In this document: positions 1-6,039 of the stretch, one piece after another
Position numbering within the stretch: the stretch's first letter is position 1
How the letters are laid out: the number at the start of each line of letters is the position of its first letter
Source of the DNA: Betaproteobacteria bacterium
GTDB lineage: Bacteria; Pseudomonadota; Gammaproteobacteria; Burkholderiales; SG8-39
Direction of reading: 5' to 3'
NCBI GenBank assembly: GCA_005881355.1
Contig: VBDM01000131.1
Coordinates: forward strand, 1-8,188
Length of the DNA: 8,188 nucleotides
Notes under the pieces: model-generated
Seen by the model: the letters and a program-made list of their open reading frames with translations, nothing else
What the model was told of the DNA's origin: nothing
Database searches by the model: none
Program-made: the position numbers and the translations under genes

Positions 1-361
1 GATCGGAATCCTGATCGGGGTCGGCTTCTACTTCCCCGCGGGCATCGCGACGGCGATGACACTCATCGTGCTCTCGGTGTTCCGCTGGATCGAGCGCCGG
101 ATGCCGATCGAGTTCTACGCGAACCTCACGGTGGCTTTCCTTCGCAACGCCGCCCTGCCCGAGGCCGAGCTGCGGGCGATGGTCGAGCGGCAGGGGTTCA
201 TCGTCGCCAACATGAACTACAGCGTCACCGACGAGGGCAGGATATTCGAATACCACATGGTGATCCACTCGCCCGACCGCGGCAATACCCGCCTCCTCTC
301 CGAGGCCCTCAACGCCGTGCCTTCGGTAATGGCGTTCCGCATCGCGCCAACCGGGGATTAG
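1..361 (+). CDS. MgtC/SapB family membrane protein, C-terminal part (5' end outside window)
   Basis: The reading frame is open from base 2 and ends at TAG 359-361, giving 119 visible residues with the N-terminus missing. The visible part begins with a hydrophobic, glycine-rich stretch (GILIGVGFYFPAGIATA) and continues through TLIVLSVFRWIERRMP, the last membrane helices typical of MgtC/SapB proteins. A soluble C-terminal domain of about 90 residues follows, in which FIVANMNYSV and the closing PSVMAFRIAPTG resemble the ACT-like tail of this family. In other bacteria the family is linked to magnesium limitation, membrane ATPase control and intracellular survival; the role here is not known. The gene converges on cysB with only 23 bases between the stop codons, so it is probably not part of the sulfur regulon. 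Family assignment is fairly sure, function is not. Confidence 0.8.
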   Translation, partial: IGILIGVGFYFPAGIATAMTLIVLSVFRWIERRMPIEFYANLTVAFLRNAALPEAELRAMVERQGFIVANMNYSVTDEGRIFEYHMVIHSPDRGNTRLLSEALNAVPSVMAFRIAPTGD

Positions 362-384
362 CCGGTCCGGCAGCCGGCAACCGA

Positions 385-1326
385 CTAAAGCTCGTACATC
401 TCGCTTTTGCCCGCGAGCGCGGTGTCGATGAGCTTGCGCGTGAGCTGCGGCGAGAACAACTCGATAAAGACATAAGCGAACCCTCGCAGCGCGGCGCCGC
501 GGCGCACGGCGACGCGCGTGGTCATCGTGCCGAAAAGATGCCCGGCGGCGACCGCGCGCAGGTGCCGGTCGCGCTTCTCGTCGAAGGCCACGGCGGCGAT
601 GATGCCGATTCCGTGACCCAGCTCCACGTAGGTCTTGATCACATCGGAGTCGACCGCCGAGAGCACGATGTCGGGCGCGAGACCCTGCGCCTGGAACGCC
701 TCGTCGATGTGGCTGCGCCCGGCAAACGCCGGATCGTAAGTGACGATCGGGTACTGGGCGAGCATCTCGAGGGTTACGCGCTTTTCTCCGAGGAGCGGAT
801 GCTCCTCGGGCACGACCACGCAGTGCTGCCATTGATAGCCGGGGAGCGCGAGCAGCTTCGGATATTGATCGAGCGCTTCGGTGGCGATCGCGATGTCGGC
901 CTCTCCGGCGACGACCATCTCGGCGAGTTGGGGGGGATTGCCCTGCTTGAGCGTCAGGTGCACTTTCGGATAGCGCCGCTTGAACGCGCTCACCACTTTG
1001 GGCAGCGAATAGCGCGCTTGCGTGTGGGTCGTGGCGATCGTGAGCGTGCCTGCCGCCTGGTCGCGGAATTCGCGCCCGATCTGCTTCAGGTTCTCGGCTT
1101 CCTGCAGCAGATGCTCCACCACCTCGACCACCGCCTTGCCTGGCTCGGTCAGGGCGATGATGCGCTTGCCATGGCGCACGAAAATCTCCACGCCGAGCTC
1201 GTTCTCGAGCTCGCGGATCTGCTTGGAGACCCCGGGCTGGGAAGTGTGGAGCTTCTTGGCCGCCTCGGTGAGATTCAAGCCCTGCCTTACGGTCTCGCGG
1301 ACGTAACGCAATTGCTGAAAATTCAT
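385..1326 (-). CDS. cysB: LysR-type transcriptional regulator CysB (sulfur assimilation)
   Basis: The 313-residue protein is close to the usual CysB length. An N-terminal winged helix-turn-helix (about residues 18-40, containing TSQPGVSKQIRELE) is followed by a linker helix and a two-lobed ligand-binding domain. The lobe motif TTHTQARYSLP at residues 99-109 keeps Thr100, Thr102 and Gln103, and Thr149 is kept in IATEAL; these line the sulfate/acetylserine pocket of enteric CysB. Thr202 of that pocket is alanine here (FAGRS). In enterics CysB activates cys genes when O-/N-acetylserine signals sulfur shortage, and it represses its own gene. The start at 1326 was chosen because it gives the canonical MNFQQLRYV beginning. 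A GTG at 1365 would add 13 residues encoded by AT-rich promoter sequence. Divergent transcription from the permease-cysI operon matches a regulator next to its targets. A CysB paralog such as Cbl is a less likely alternative, given the context. Confidence 0.93.
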   Translation of the reverse strand: MNFQQLRYVRETVRQGLNLTEAAKKLHTSQPGVSKQIRELENELGVEIFVRHGKRIIALTEPGKAVVEVVEHLLQEAENLKQIGREFRDQAAGTLTIATTHTQARYSLPKVVSAFKRRYPKVHLTLKQGNPPQLAEMVVAGEADIAIATEALDQYPKLLALPGYQWQHCVVVPEEHPLLGEKRVTLEMLAQYPIVTYDPAFAGRSHIDEAFQAQGLAPDIVLSAVDSDVIKTYVELGHGIGIIAAVAFDEKRDRHLRAVAAGHLFGTMTTRVAVRRGAALRGFAYVFIELFSPQLTRKLIDTALAGKSEMYEL

Positions 1327-1424
1327 AGACTTATGTAATATATTTCGGTTATTAAATTCTAACACAAAAGTCTTTTGAGGTATTAGGTGTAGGCGCTACG
1401 ATTGCCTCCTCTGACGAAAAACAG
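1327..1424. promoter_or_regulatory. Divergent cysB / sulfur-operon control region with inverted repeat
   Basis: This 98-base gap is the only clearly AT-rich stretch in the window and separates two divergent transcription units. On the minus strand an extended -10 element, TGT-TAGAAT, lies at 1356-1364 and would start cysB transcription near 1349, about 23 bases before its ATG. I see no convincing -35 for it. An imperfect inverted repeat, AGACTTATGT (1327-1336) and ACAAAAGTCT (1364-1373), has nine matching positions of ten and brackets the palindrome AATATATT (1337-1344). It is a candidate CysB operator. For the plus strand only weak -10-like hexamers are visible (TAAATT 1353-1358, TATTAG 1381-1386), as expected of an activator-dependent promoter. 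The existence of divergent promoters is a safe inference; the exact elements are tentative. Confidence 0.6.
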
Positions 1425-2198
1425 ATGGATTGGCTCTATACGCTTTCGGGTTTTGCGGTCGGCGCGATCGTCGGTCTCACCGGCGTCGGCGGCGGCTCGC
1501 TGATGACGCCGCTGCTCGTGCTCGTGTTCGGGGTTGCGCCCGTGACTGCGGTGGGAACGGACCTGCTTTTCGCCGCGTTGACCAAGACGGGCGGCGCTTG
1601 GGCGCACGCGCGCCGCGGCAACGTCGACTGGAAAATCGTCGGCCGGCTCGCTGCCGGCAGCGTCCCGGCCTCCGCCGTCACGCTGCTGCTGCTGCACGCG
1701 TTCGTGCCCGACCCCGGCAAGCTTTCGGCGATCGTGAGCGTGGCGCTCGGGATCGCGCTGATCCTCACCGCGGGCGCACTGATCTTCAGGGAAAAGCTGC
1801 ACGCCCGCGCGGCGCAGCGCGCCGTAGCCAAGGCCGAAGAGGCGTCCACCGCGCGGCGGACGATGACTGTCGGGGCGATTCTCGGCGTACTGGTCACGGT
1901 GTCCTCGGTGGGTGCGGGTGCGCTCGGGGTCACCGCGCTTTTCTTCCTCTATCCGGACCTCGCGGCCGCCCGCATCGTCGGCGCCGACATCGCCCATGCA
2001 GTGCCGTTGACGCTCGTCGCCGGACTCGGCCACGCGGCGGCAGGTGCCGTCGACTGGCAACTTCTCGTCGCCCTTCTCATCGGCTCGCTGCCCGGGATCT
2101 GGCTCGGAAGCGCGCTCAGCCAGAAGATCCCGGAACGGCTGCTGCGCACAGCGCTCGCCGGAATGCTGGTCCTCATCGGCGGCAAGCTCGCCTTCTAG
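1425..2198 (+). CDS. TauE/SafE family permease, putative sulfite/sulfate transporter
   Basis: The 257-residue integral membrane protein has about eight hydrophobic segments (roughly residues 4-20, 25-40, 70-92, 98-121, 147-175, 186-207, 210-231 and 236-256) and a charged cytosolic loop near 122-146. It shows the internal duplication of the TauE/SafE family. GLTGVGGGSLMTP (18-30) with TAVGTDLLFAALTKTGGAWAH in repeat one corresponds to SVGAGALGVTALFF and RIVGADIAHAVPLTLVAGLGH in repeat two. Family members move sulfite, sulfoacetate, sulfate or related anions. As the first gene of a sulfate-reduction operon it could import sulfate or release excess sulfite; the sequence does not say which. The ATG at 1425 has no clear ribosome binding site, and the frame stays open upstream without a common start codon, so the first few residues are uncertain. 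The stop lies 6 bases before cysI. Confidence 0.88.
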   Translation: MDWLYTLSGFAVGAIVGLTGVGGGSLMTPLLVLVFGVAPVTAVGTDLLFAALTKTGGAWAHARRGNVDWKIVGRLAAGSVPASAVTLLLLHAFVPDPGKLSAIVSVALGIALILTAGALIFREKLHARAAQRAVAKAEEASTARRTMTVGAILGVLVTVSSVGAGALGVTALFFLYPDLAAARIVGADIAHAVPLTLVAGLGHAAAGAVDWQLLVALLIGSLPGIWLGSALSQKIPERLLRTALAGMLVLIGGKLAF

Positions 2199-2204
2199 AC
2201 ATCC

Positions 2205-3920
2205 GTGTACCTCTACGACGAAATCGACCAGAAGCTCGTTGACGAGCGCGTCGCCCAGTTCCGCGACCAGACGCGGCGCTTCCTCGCCGGCAAGCTCTCC
2301 GAGGACGAGTTCAGGGCGCTGCGGCTGCGCAACGGCCTCTACATCCAGCGCTACGCGCCGATGCTGCGCATCGCGATTCCCTACGGCCTGCTCTCGACCA
2401 GGCAGCTGAGAAAGCTCGCGCACATCGCGCGTACTTACGATCGCGGTTACGGCCACTTCAGCACGCGCCAGAACCTGCAGCTCAACTGGCCGAAGCTCGA
2501 GGAAGTTCCCGATATACTCGCCGAGCTCGCGACGGTGCAAATGCACGCGATCCAGACCTCGGGAAATTCCTTCCGCAATACCACCACCGACCACTTCGCC
2601 GGCGTGGCCCAAGACGAGATCGTGGACTCCTTCGCCTGGTGCGAAGTGATCCGCCAGTGGTCGACCTTCCACCCGGAGTTCTCCTACCTTCCGCGCAAGT
2701 TCAAGATCGCGGTGAACGGCGCCCGGTCCGACCGCGCCGCGGTCGCGGTGCACGACATCGGCCTGCACGCGGTCAAGGATGCCAAGAGCGAAGTCGGCTT
2801 CAAGGTGCTCGTCGGAGGCGGCCTCGGCCGCACGCCGATGATCGGCTTCGTCATCCGCGAGTTCCTGCCCTGGCCGCACCTCCTGACCTATCTCGAGGCG
2901 ATCCTGCGGGTGTACAACCGCTACGGGCGGCGCGACAACATCCACAAGGCCCGCGTCAAGATCCTGGTGAAGGAGCGCGGCCCCGAGAAATTCCGCGAGG
3001 AAGTCGAGGCCGAATGGGCGCACCTGAAGGACGGGCCTTCTACGCTCGTCGCCGAAGAGATCGCACGGATCGAGAGGCGCTTCACCCGCCCGAGCTACGC
3101 GAAGCTCCCGGCGATGGACCCGGGGCTGGAGGCCGCGCTCAGCTCAGACCGCGCTTTTTCCACCTGGCACGCGAGGAACATCTTCCCGCACAAGAGGCCC
3201 GGCTACGCCGCGGTAACGCTCTCGCTCAAGAAGACCGGCATTCCGCCCGGGGACGTCACCGCCGATCAAATGGACAGGATCGCCGATCTCGCGGACCGCT
3301 ATTCGTTCGGCGAGCTGCGCGTCTCGCACGAGCAAAACCTGATCTTCGCCGACGTCCGGCAATCCGATCTGCATACGCTCTGGCGGGAAATCAAGGCGCT
3401 CGGTTTCGCGACGCCAAATCTCGGGCTTCTGACCAACATCATCTGCTGCCCGGGCGGAGATTTCTGCTCGCTCGCCAACGCCAAGTCGATCCCGGTCGCG
3501 GAGGCGATCCAGCAGCGTTTCGACGATCTGGACTACCTGCACGACATCGGCGAGCTCGACCTCAATATCTCGGGCTGCATGAACGCCTGCGGCCACCATC
3601 ACGTCGGCCACATCGGCATCCTCGGCGTCGACAAGAACGGCGAGGAGTGGTACCAGGTCCAGATCGGCGGCAACCAGGGGGAGATCCGCCCCGGCGTGAC
3701 CGCGTCGCTGGGCAAGGTGATCGGCCCGTCTTTTGCCCGCGCCGAAATGCCCGACGTGATCGAGCGGCTGGTCGATTGTTATCTTGAGCGCCGCGACAGC
3801 GACGCCGAGCGCTTCATCGACGTCGTTGGCCGCATCGGCGTCGAACCCTTCAAGGAATTCGTCTATGGCAACGCTGATCAAAGATCGGCGCATCGTCGCG
3901 GACAATTGGCGACTCTTTAA
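2205..3920 (+). CDS. cysI: Sulfite reductase hemoprotein subunit (siroheme/4Fe-4S), CysI
   Basis: CysI reduces sulfite to sulfide with six electrons at a coupled siroheme-[4Fe-4S] centre in the cytoplasm. The 571-residue protein shows the duplicated nitrite/sulfite reductase fold. Half-domain one carries the siroheme-contacting stretch GYGHFSTRQNLQLNWPKLEE (81-100) and RNTTTDHFAG (124-133); a second ferredoxin-like half follows near 330-405. The cluster ligands are Cys415-x5-Cys421 (in CCPGGDFC) and Cys458-x3-Cys462 (in GCMNACGHHH), the correct spacing for the family. The start is GTG at 2205, giving MYLYDE, which matches the usual betaproteobacterial N-terminus; I see no strong ribosome binding site, so coupling to the permease stop 6 bases upstream is likely. 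The 3' end overlaps the DUF934 gene by 56 bases. No cysJ flavoprotein gene is present here, so the electron donor (ferredoxin or another flavoprotein) must be encoded elsewhere. A nitrite reductase role is unlikely because of the neighbours. Confidence 0.95.
   Translation: MYLYDEIDQKLVDERVAQFRDQTRRFLAGKLSEDEFRALRLRNGLYIQRYAPMLRIAIPYGLLSTRQLRKLAHIARTYDRGYGHFSTRQNLQLNWPKLEEVPDILAELATVQMHAIQTSGNSFRNTTTDHFAGVAQDEIVDSFAWCEVIRQWSTFHPEFSYLPRKFKIAVNGARSDRAAVAVHDIGLHAVKDAKSEVGFKVLVGGGLGRTPMIGFVIREFLPWPHLLTYLEAILRVYNRYGRRDNIHKARVKILVKERGPEKFREEVEAEWAHLKDGPSTLVAEEIARIERRFTRPSYAKLPAMDPGLEAALSSDRAFSTWHARNIFPHKRPGYAAVTLSLKKTGIPPGDVTADQMDRIADLADRYSFGELRVSHEQNLIFADVRQSDLHTLWREIKALGFATPNLGLLTNIICCPGGDFCSLANAKSIPVAEAIQQRFDDLDYLHDIGELDLNISGCMNACGHHHVGHIGILGVDKNGEEWYQVQIGGNQGEIRPGVTASLGKVIGPSFARAEMPDVIERLVDCYLERRDSDAERFIDVVGRIGVEPFKEFVYGNADQRSAHRRGQLATL
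3852..3856 (+). promoter_or_regulatory. Ribosome binding site deciding the DUF934 start
   Basis: AAGGA lies inside the cysI coding sequence, 8 bases before the ATG at 3865. It is among the clearest Shine-Dalgarno sequences in the operon. It favours the 172-residue form over an in-frame ATG at 3784, whose extra 27 residues are low-complexity Ser/Ala shadow sequence of cysI. Confidence 0.7.
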
Positions 3921-4383
3921 GCGCGGGCCCGCGGGCGAGCTGCCCGAGGTCCCGGAGTCGGGCGACGTGATCGTGCCGCTGGCGCTCTGGCTCGGGCGGC
4001 GCGAGGATTTCCTGGCCTATCCGAGAAAGATCGGCGTGTGGCTCGACGCGAACGAAGGTCCCGAAGCCATCGCGGGCGAGGTCGAGCGCTTCGCGGTCAT
4101 CGCAGTGAATTTCCCCAAGTTCGGCGACGGCCGCGGGTATTCGATCGCGCGCCTTTTGCGCGAGCGCCACGGATTCAAGGGAGAGCTGCGCGCGATCGGC
4201 GACGTGCTCCACGACCACCTGTACTTCATGGAGCAGTGCGGGTTCGACGCTTTCGCGCTGCGCGAAGACCAGGACCCGCAGGCGGCGCTTTCCGTGTTCG
4301 GCACTTTCAGCGCCGGCTACCAGACTTCCGTCCTAAGACCGTCACCGCTCTTCCGCCGCCGGCTCGCCTCGGGCAAGCCATGA
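3865..4383 (+). CDS. DUF934 domain protein, conserved in sulfite-reductase operons
   Basis: The 172-residue soluble protein has no signal peptide and no membrane segment. The strongest features match the DUF934 family: NFPKFGDGRGYSIARLLRER (82-101), the following GELRAIGDVLHDHLYFMEQCGFDAF (106-130), and an aromatic tail with FGTFSAGYQ (145-153). No catalytic function is established for the family that I know of, and I see no cofactor motif; there is a single cysteine, Cys125. The gene begins within the last 56 bases of cysI and ends in an ATGA overlap with cysH, so the three are almost certainly translated in a coupled way. The position between sulfite reductase and APS reductase suggests an accessory role in sulfite/APS reduction, such as complex assembly or electron delivery; this is inference from context only. 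Confidence 0.87.
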   Translation: MATLIKDRRIVADNWRLFKRGPAGELPEVPESGDVIVPLALWLGRREDFLAYPRKIGVWLDANEGPEAIAGEVERFAVIAVNFPKFGDGRGYSIARLLRERHGFKGELRAIGDVLHDHLYFMEQCGFDAFALREDQDPQAALSVFGTFSAGYQTSVLRPSPLFRRRLASGKP

Positions 4384-5042
4384 ACGAGACGCTGAAACGC
4401 AAGATCGACGAACTCGAGCGCCTGCTCGCTCGCGTGGCGCTCGAACATTCCCCGGCAGCGCTTTCATCCAGCCTGTCGGCCGAGGACATGGTGATCACGG
4501 ACGCCATCCTGCGGCGCAAGCTCGACATCGAGATCTTTACCCTCGACACCGAACGGCTGCACGCCGATACGCTCGACGTGATCGCCGCGATCCGCAAGCG
4601 CTACGGCTACGAGGTGCGCGTGCTCCGGCCCGATCCGCAGGCGGTGGCGGGTTACGTAGCCGATTTCGGCCGCGACGCCTTCTACGAGAGCGTGGAGCTG
4701 CGCAAGCGCTGCTGCCACATCAGAAAGGTCGAGCCGCTCGCGCGCGCACTCAAAGGCAAGCAAGCCTGGATCACCGGCCAGCGCCGCGAGCAGGCCGTCA
4801 CCCGCGCCGAGCTCAAGCCGCAGGACTACGACGCGACGCACGGCATCGTGAAGTTCAACCCGCTCGCCGAGTGGAGCGAGGACGAGGTCTGGGCCGCGAT
4901 CCGCGCCGGCGATATTCCGTACAACGCGCTCCACGACCAGGGCTACCGCTCGATCGGCTGCGCGCCCTGCACGCGTCCCACGGTTGCGGGCGAGGACGTG
5001 CGCGCCGGGGCGGCTTGCACCTTTCGCCCGACGGGCGCCTGA
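4380..5042 (+). CDS. cysH: APS reductase CysH (iron-sulfur type) with disrupted C-terminus
   Basis: CysH reduces adenosine 5'-phosphosulfate to sulfite and AMP using thioredoxin. The visible 220 residues include the substrate P-loop-like segment SSSLSAEDMVITDA (29-42), LDTERLHADT (55-64), the arginine motif TGQRREQAVTR (132-142), and both cysteine pairs that hold the [4Fe-4S] cluster of APS-type reductases: Cys111-Cys112 and Cys194-x2-Cys197 (GCAPC). The cluster cysteines separate it from cluster-free PAPS reductases and agree with the absence of cysC. Up to Gly210 (GEDVRAG) the protein is canonical; then the frame gives AACTFRPTGA and stops. The expected tail, a Trp-rich segment followed by the ECGLH motif with the catalytic cysteine, is absent. 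The start is the ATG at 4380 in an ATGA overlap with the DUF934 stop. As read, the product should bind cofactor and substrate but lack the catalytic cysteine. Identity is sure; whether the defect is real is open. Confidence 0.9.
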   Translation: MNETLKRKIDELERLLARVALEHSPAALSSSLSAEDMVITDAILRRKLDIEIFTLDTERLHADTLDVIAAIRKRYGYEVRVLRPDPQAVAGYVADFGRDAFYESVELRKRCCHIRKVEPLARALKGKQAWITGQRREQAVTRAELKPQDYDATHGIVKFNPLAEWSEDEVWAAIRAGDIPYNALHDQGYRSIGCAPCTRPTVAGEDVRAGAACTFRPTGA

Positions 5043-5065
5043 TGCGCGCCAAGACGGAAGCATGA
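5010..5065 (+). pseudogene. cysH: Out-of-frame 3' remnant of cysH
   Basis: Read in the frame that starts with GGC at 5012, this stretch encodes GLHLSPDGRLMRAKTEA and then TGA at 5063-5065. That is a natural CysH end, with the GLH of the ECGLH catalytic motif followed by a variable tail. The preceding two bases (5010-5011, GC) would complete a TGC cysteine codon if a T preceded them. The restored stop overlaps the cysD ATG at 5062 as ATGA, the same junction seen between the DUF934 gene and cysH. The remnant therefore belongs to cysH but is cut off from it by a frame change at about 5009/5010. Confidence 0.8.
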
Positions 5066-6003
5066 GCGCGGTGCTTGAGAAGCCGCGCGCGGAGCGCGGC
5101 ACGCTGCCCTCGCGCAGCCATCTCGACTGGCTCGAGTCCGAGGCGATCTTCATCCTGCGCGAAGTTGCAGGCGAGTGCGCGAATCCCGTGTTGTTCTTCT
5201 CCGGCGGCAAGGATTCGATCGTGCTCCTGCGTTTGGCGGAAAAGGCGTTCCGCCCCGCGAGGTTCCCCTTCCCGCTTCTGCACATCGACACCGGGCACAA
5301 CTTCGACGAAGTGATCGCGTTCCGCGATGCGCGCGCGGCCGAGCTCGAGGAGCGCCTGATCGTGCGCTCGGTCGAGGAGTCGATGCGCCGGGGCACGGTG
5401 CAGCTGCACCGGCAGGAGGACAGCCGCAACGCGGCGCAATCGGTGACCCTCCTCGAAGCGATCGAGGAGTTTTCGTTCGACGCCGCGATCGGCGGGGCGC
5501 GACGCGACGAGGAAAAAGCGCGCGCGAAAGAGCGCATCTTCTCTTTCCGCGACGACTTCGGCCAGTGGGACCCCAAGAACCAGCGTCCCGAGCTGTGGAA
5601 CCTCTACAACACACGCGTCCACAAGGGCGAGCACATGCGGGTGTTTCCGATCAGCAACTGGACCGAGCTCGACGTGTGGCAGTACATCGAGCGCGAGCGG
5701 CTCGCAGTGCCCTCGCTCTACTACGCCCACCGGCGGCAGGTCGTGCGGCGGAACGGGCTGCTGGTGCCGGTGACCGGCATCACTCCGCCGCGCGAGGGCG
5801 AGCCGGTGGAAGAGCTCTCGGTGCGGTTCCGCACGGTGGGCGACATCAGCTGCACCTGCCCGGTCGAATCGACGGCCGCGACGCCGGCCGAGATCGTCGT
5901 CGAGACGGCGCGCACCACCGTGACAGAGCGCGGCGCGACGCGCATGGACGACCAGACTTCCGAAGCCTCCATGGAGCGGCGCAAGAAGCAGGGATACTTC
6001 TGA
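5062..6003 (+). CDS. cysD: Sulfate adenylyltransferase subunit 2, CysD
   Basis: CysD is the catalytic subunit of the heterodimeric ATP sulfurylase, making APS and pyrophosphate from sulfate and ATP; GTP hydrolysis by CysN drives the reaction. The 313 residues (E. coli CysD has 302) carry the PP-loop SGGKDSIVLL at 47-56, HIDTGHNFDEVIAFRD at 74-89, GGARRDEEKARAKER at 144-158 and FPISNWTELDVWQYI at 195-209. The C-terminus SMERRKKQGYF is typical of the family. The start is ATG 5062, preceded by GGAAG at a short spacing. A longer in-frame ATG at 4984 would add 26 residues that are only a shadow of cysH. In the unbroken arrangement the cysH stop would overlap this start; as sequenced, CysH translation ends 19 bases before it, so translational coupling may be weakened. 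Confidence 0.96.
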   Translation: MSAVLEKPRAERGTLPSRSHLDWLESEAIFILREVAGECANPVLFFSGGKDSIVLLRLAEKAFRPARFPFPLLHIDTGHNFDEVIAFRDARAAELEERLIVRSVEESMRRGTVQLHRQEDSRNAAQSVTLLEAIEEFSFDAAIGGARRDEEKARAKERIFSFRDDFGQWDPKNQRPELWNLYNTRVHKGEHMRVFPISNWTELDVWQYIERERLAVPSLYYAHRRQVVRRNGLLVPVTGITPPREGEPVEELSVRFRTVGDISCTCPVESTAATPAEIVVETARTTVTERGATRMDDQTSEASMERRKKQGYF

Positions 6004-6039
6004 ACCTGATGGAACCCCCGGGTCGACGAGAAACCACCT

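Noticed and set aside
361..378. Possible bidirectional terminator between the MgtC-family gene and cysB (GCCGG ... CCGGC)
   Set aside because: The stem is only 5 bp with an 8-base loop and no T-tract on either side; such short GC pairs are common in DNA of this composition.
538..1338. A 266-codon plus-strand open frame opposite cysB
   Set aside because: It is an antisense shadow of the clear CysB coding sequence, with no recognisable domain and no ribosome binding site.
1327..1365. Longer cysB start (GTG at 1365)
   Set aside because: It would add 13 residues encoded by AT-rich promoter sequence, and the family begins at MNFQQLRYV, which starts at 1326.
1383..3023. A 546-codon open frame on the minus strand across the permease and cysI genes
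   Set aside because: It lies opposite two well-recognised genes, has a low-complexity Arg/Asp/Glu-rich composition, and matches no family I know. Long antisense open frames are expected in high-GC coding DNA.
2639..3787. A 382-codon open frame on the plus strand inside cysI
   Set aside because: It runs in another frame of cysI with Arg/Pro-rich shadow composition, whereas the cysI frame has all family motifs.
4380..5042. Reading the shortened CysH as a natural variant lacking the tail
   Set aside because: The recognisable GLH-containing tail is still present just downstream in another frame and ends exactly at the cysD junction, which points to a broken gene rather than an evolved short form.
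4984..5061. Longer cysD start (ATG at 4984)
   Set aside because: The extra 26 residues read through cysH in another frame and do not resemble CysD; ATG 5062 has a purine-rich site upstream and the operon's usual overlap geometry.
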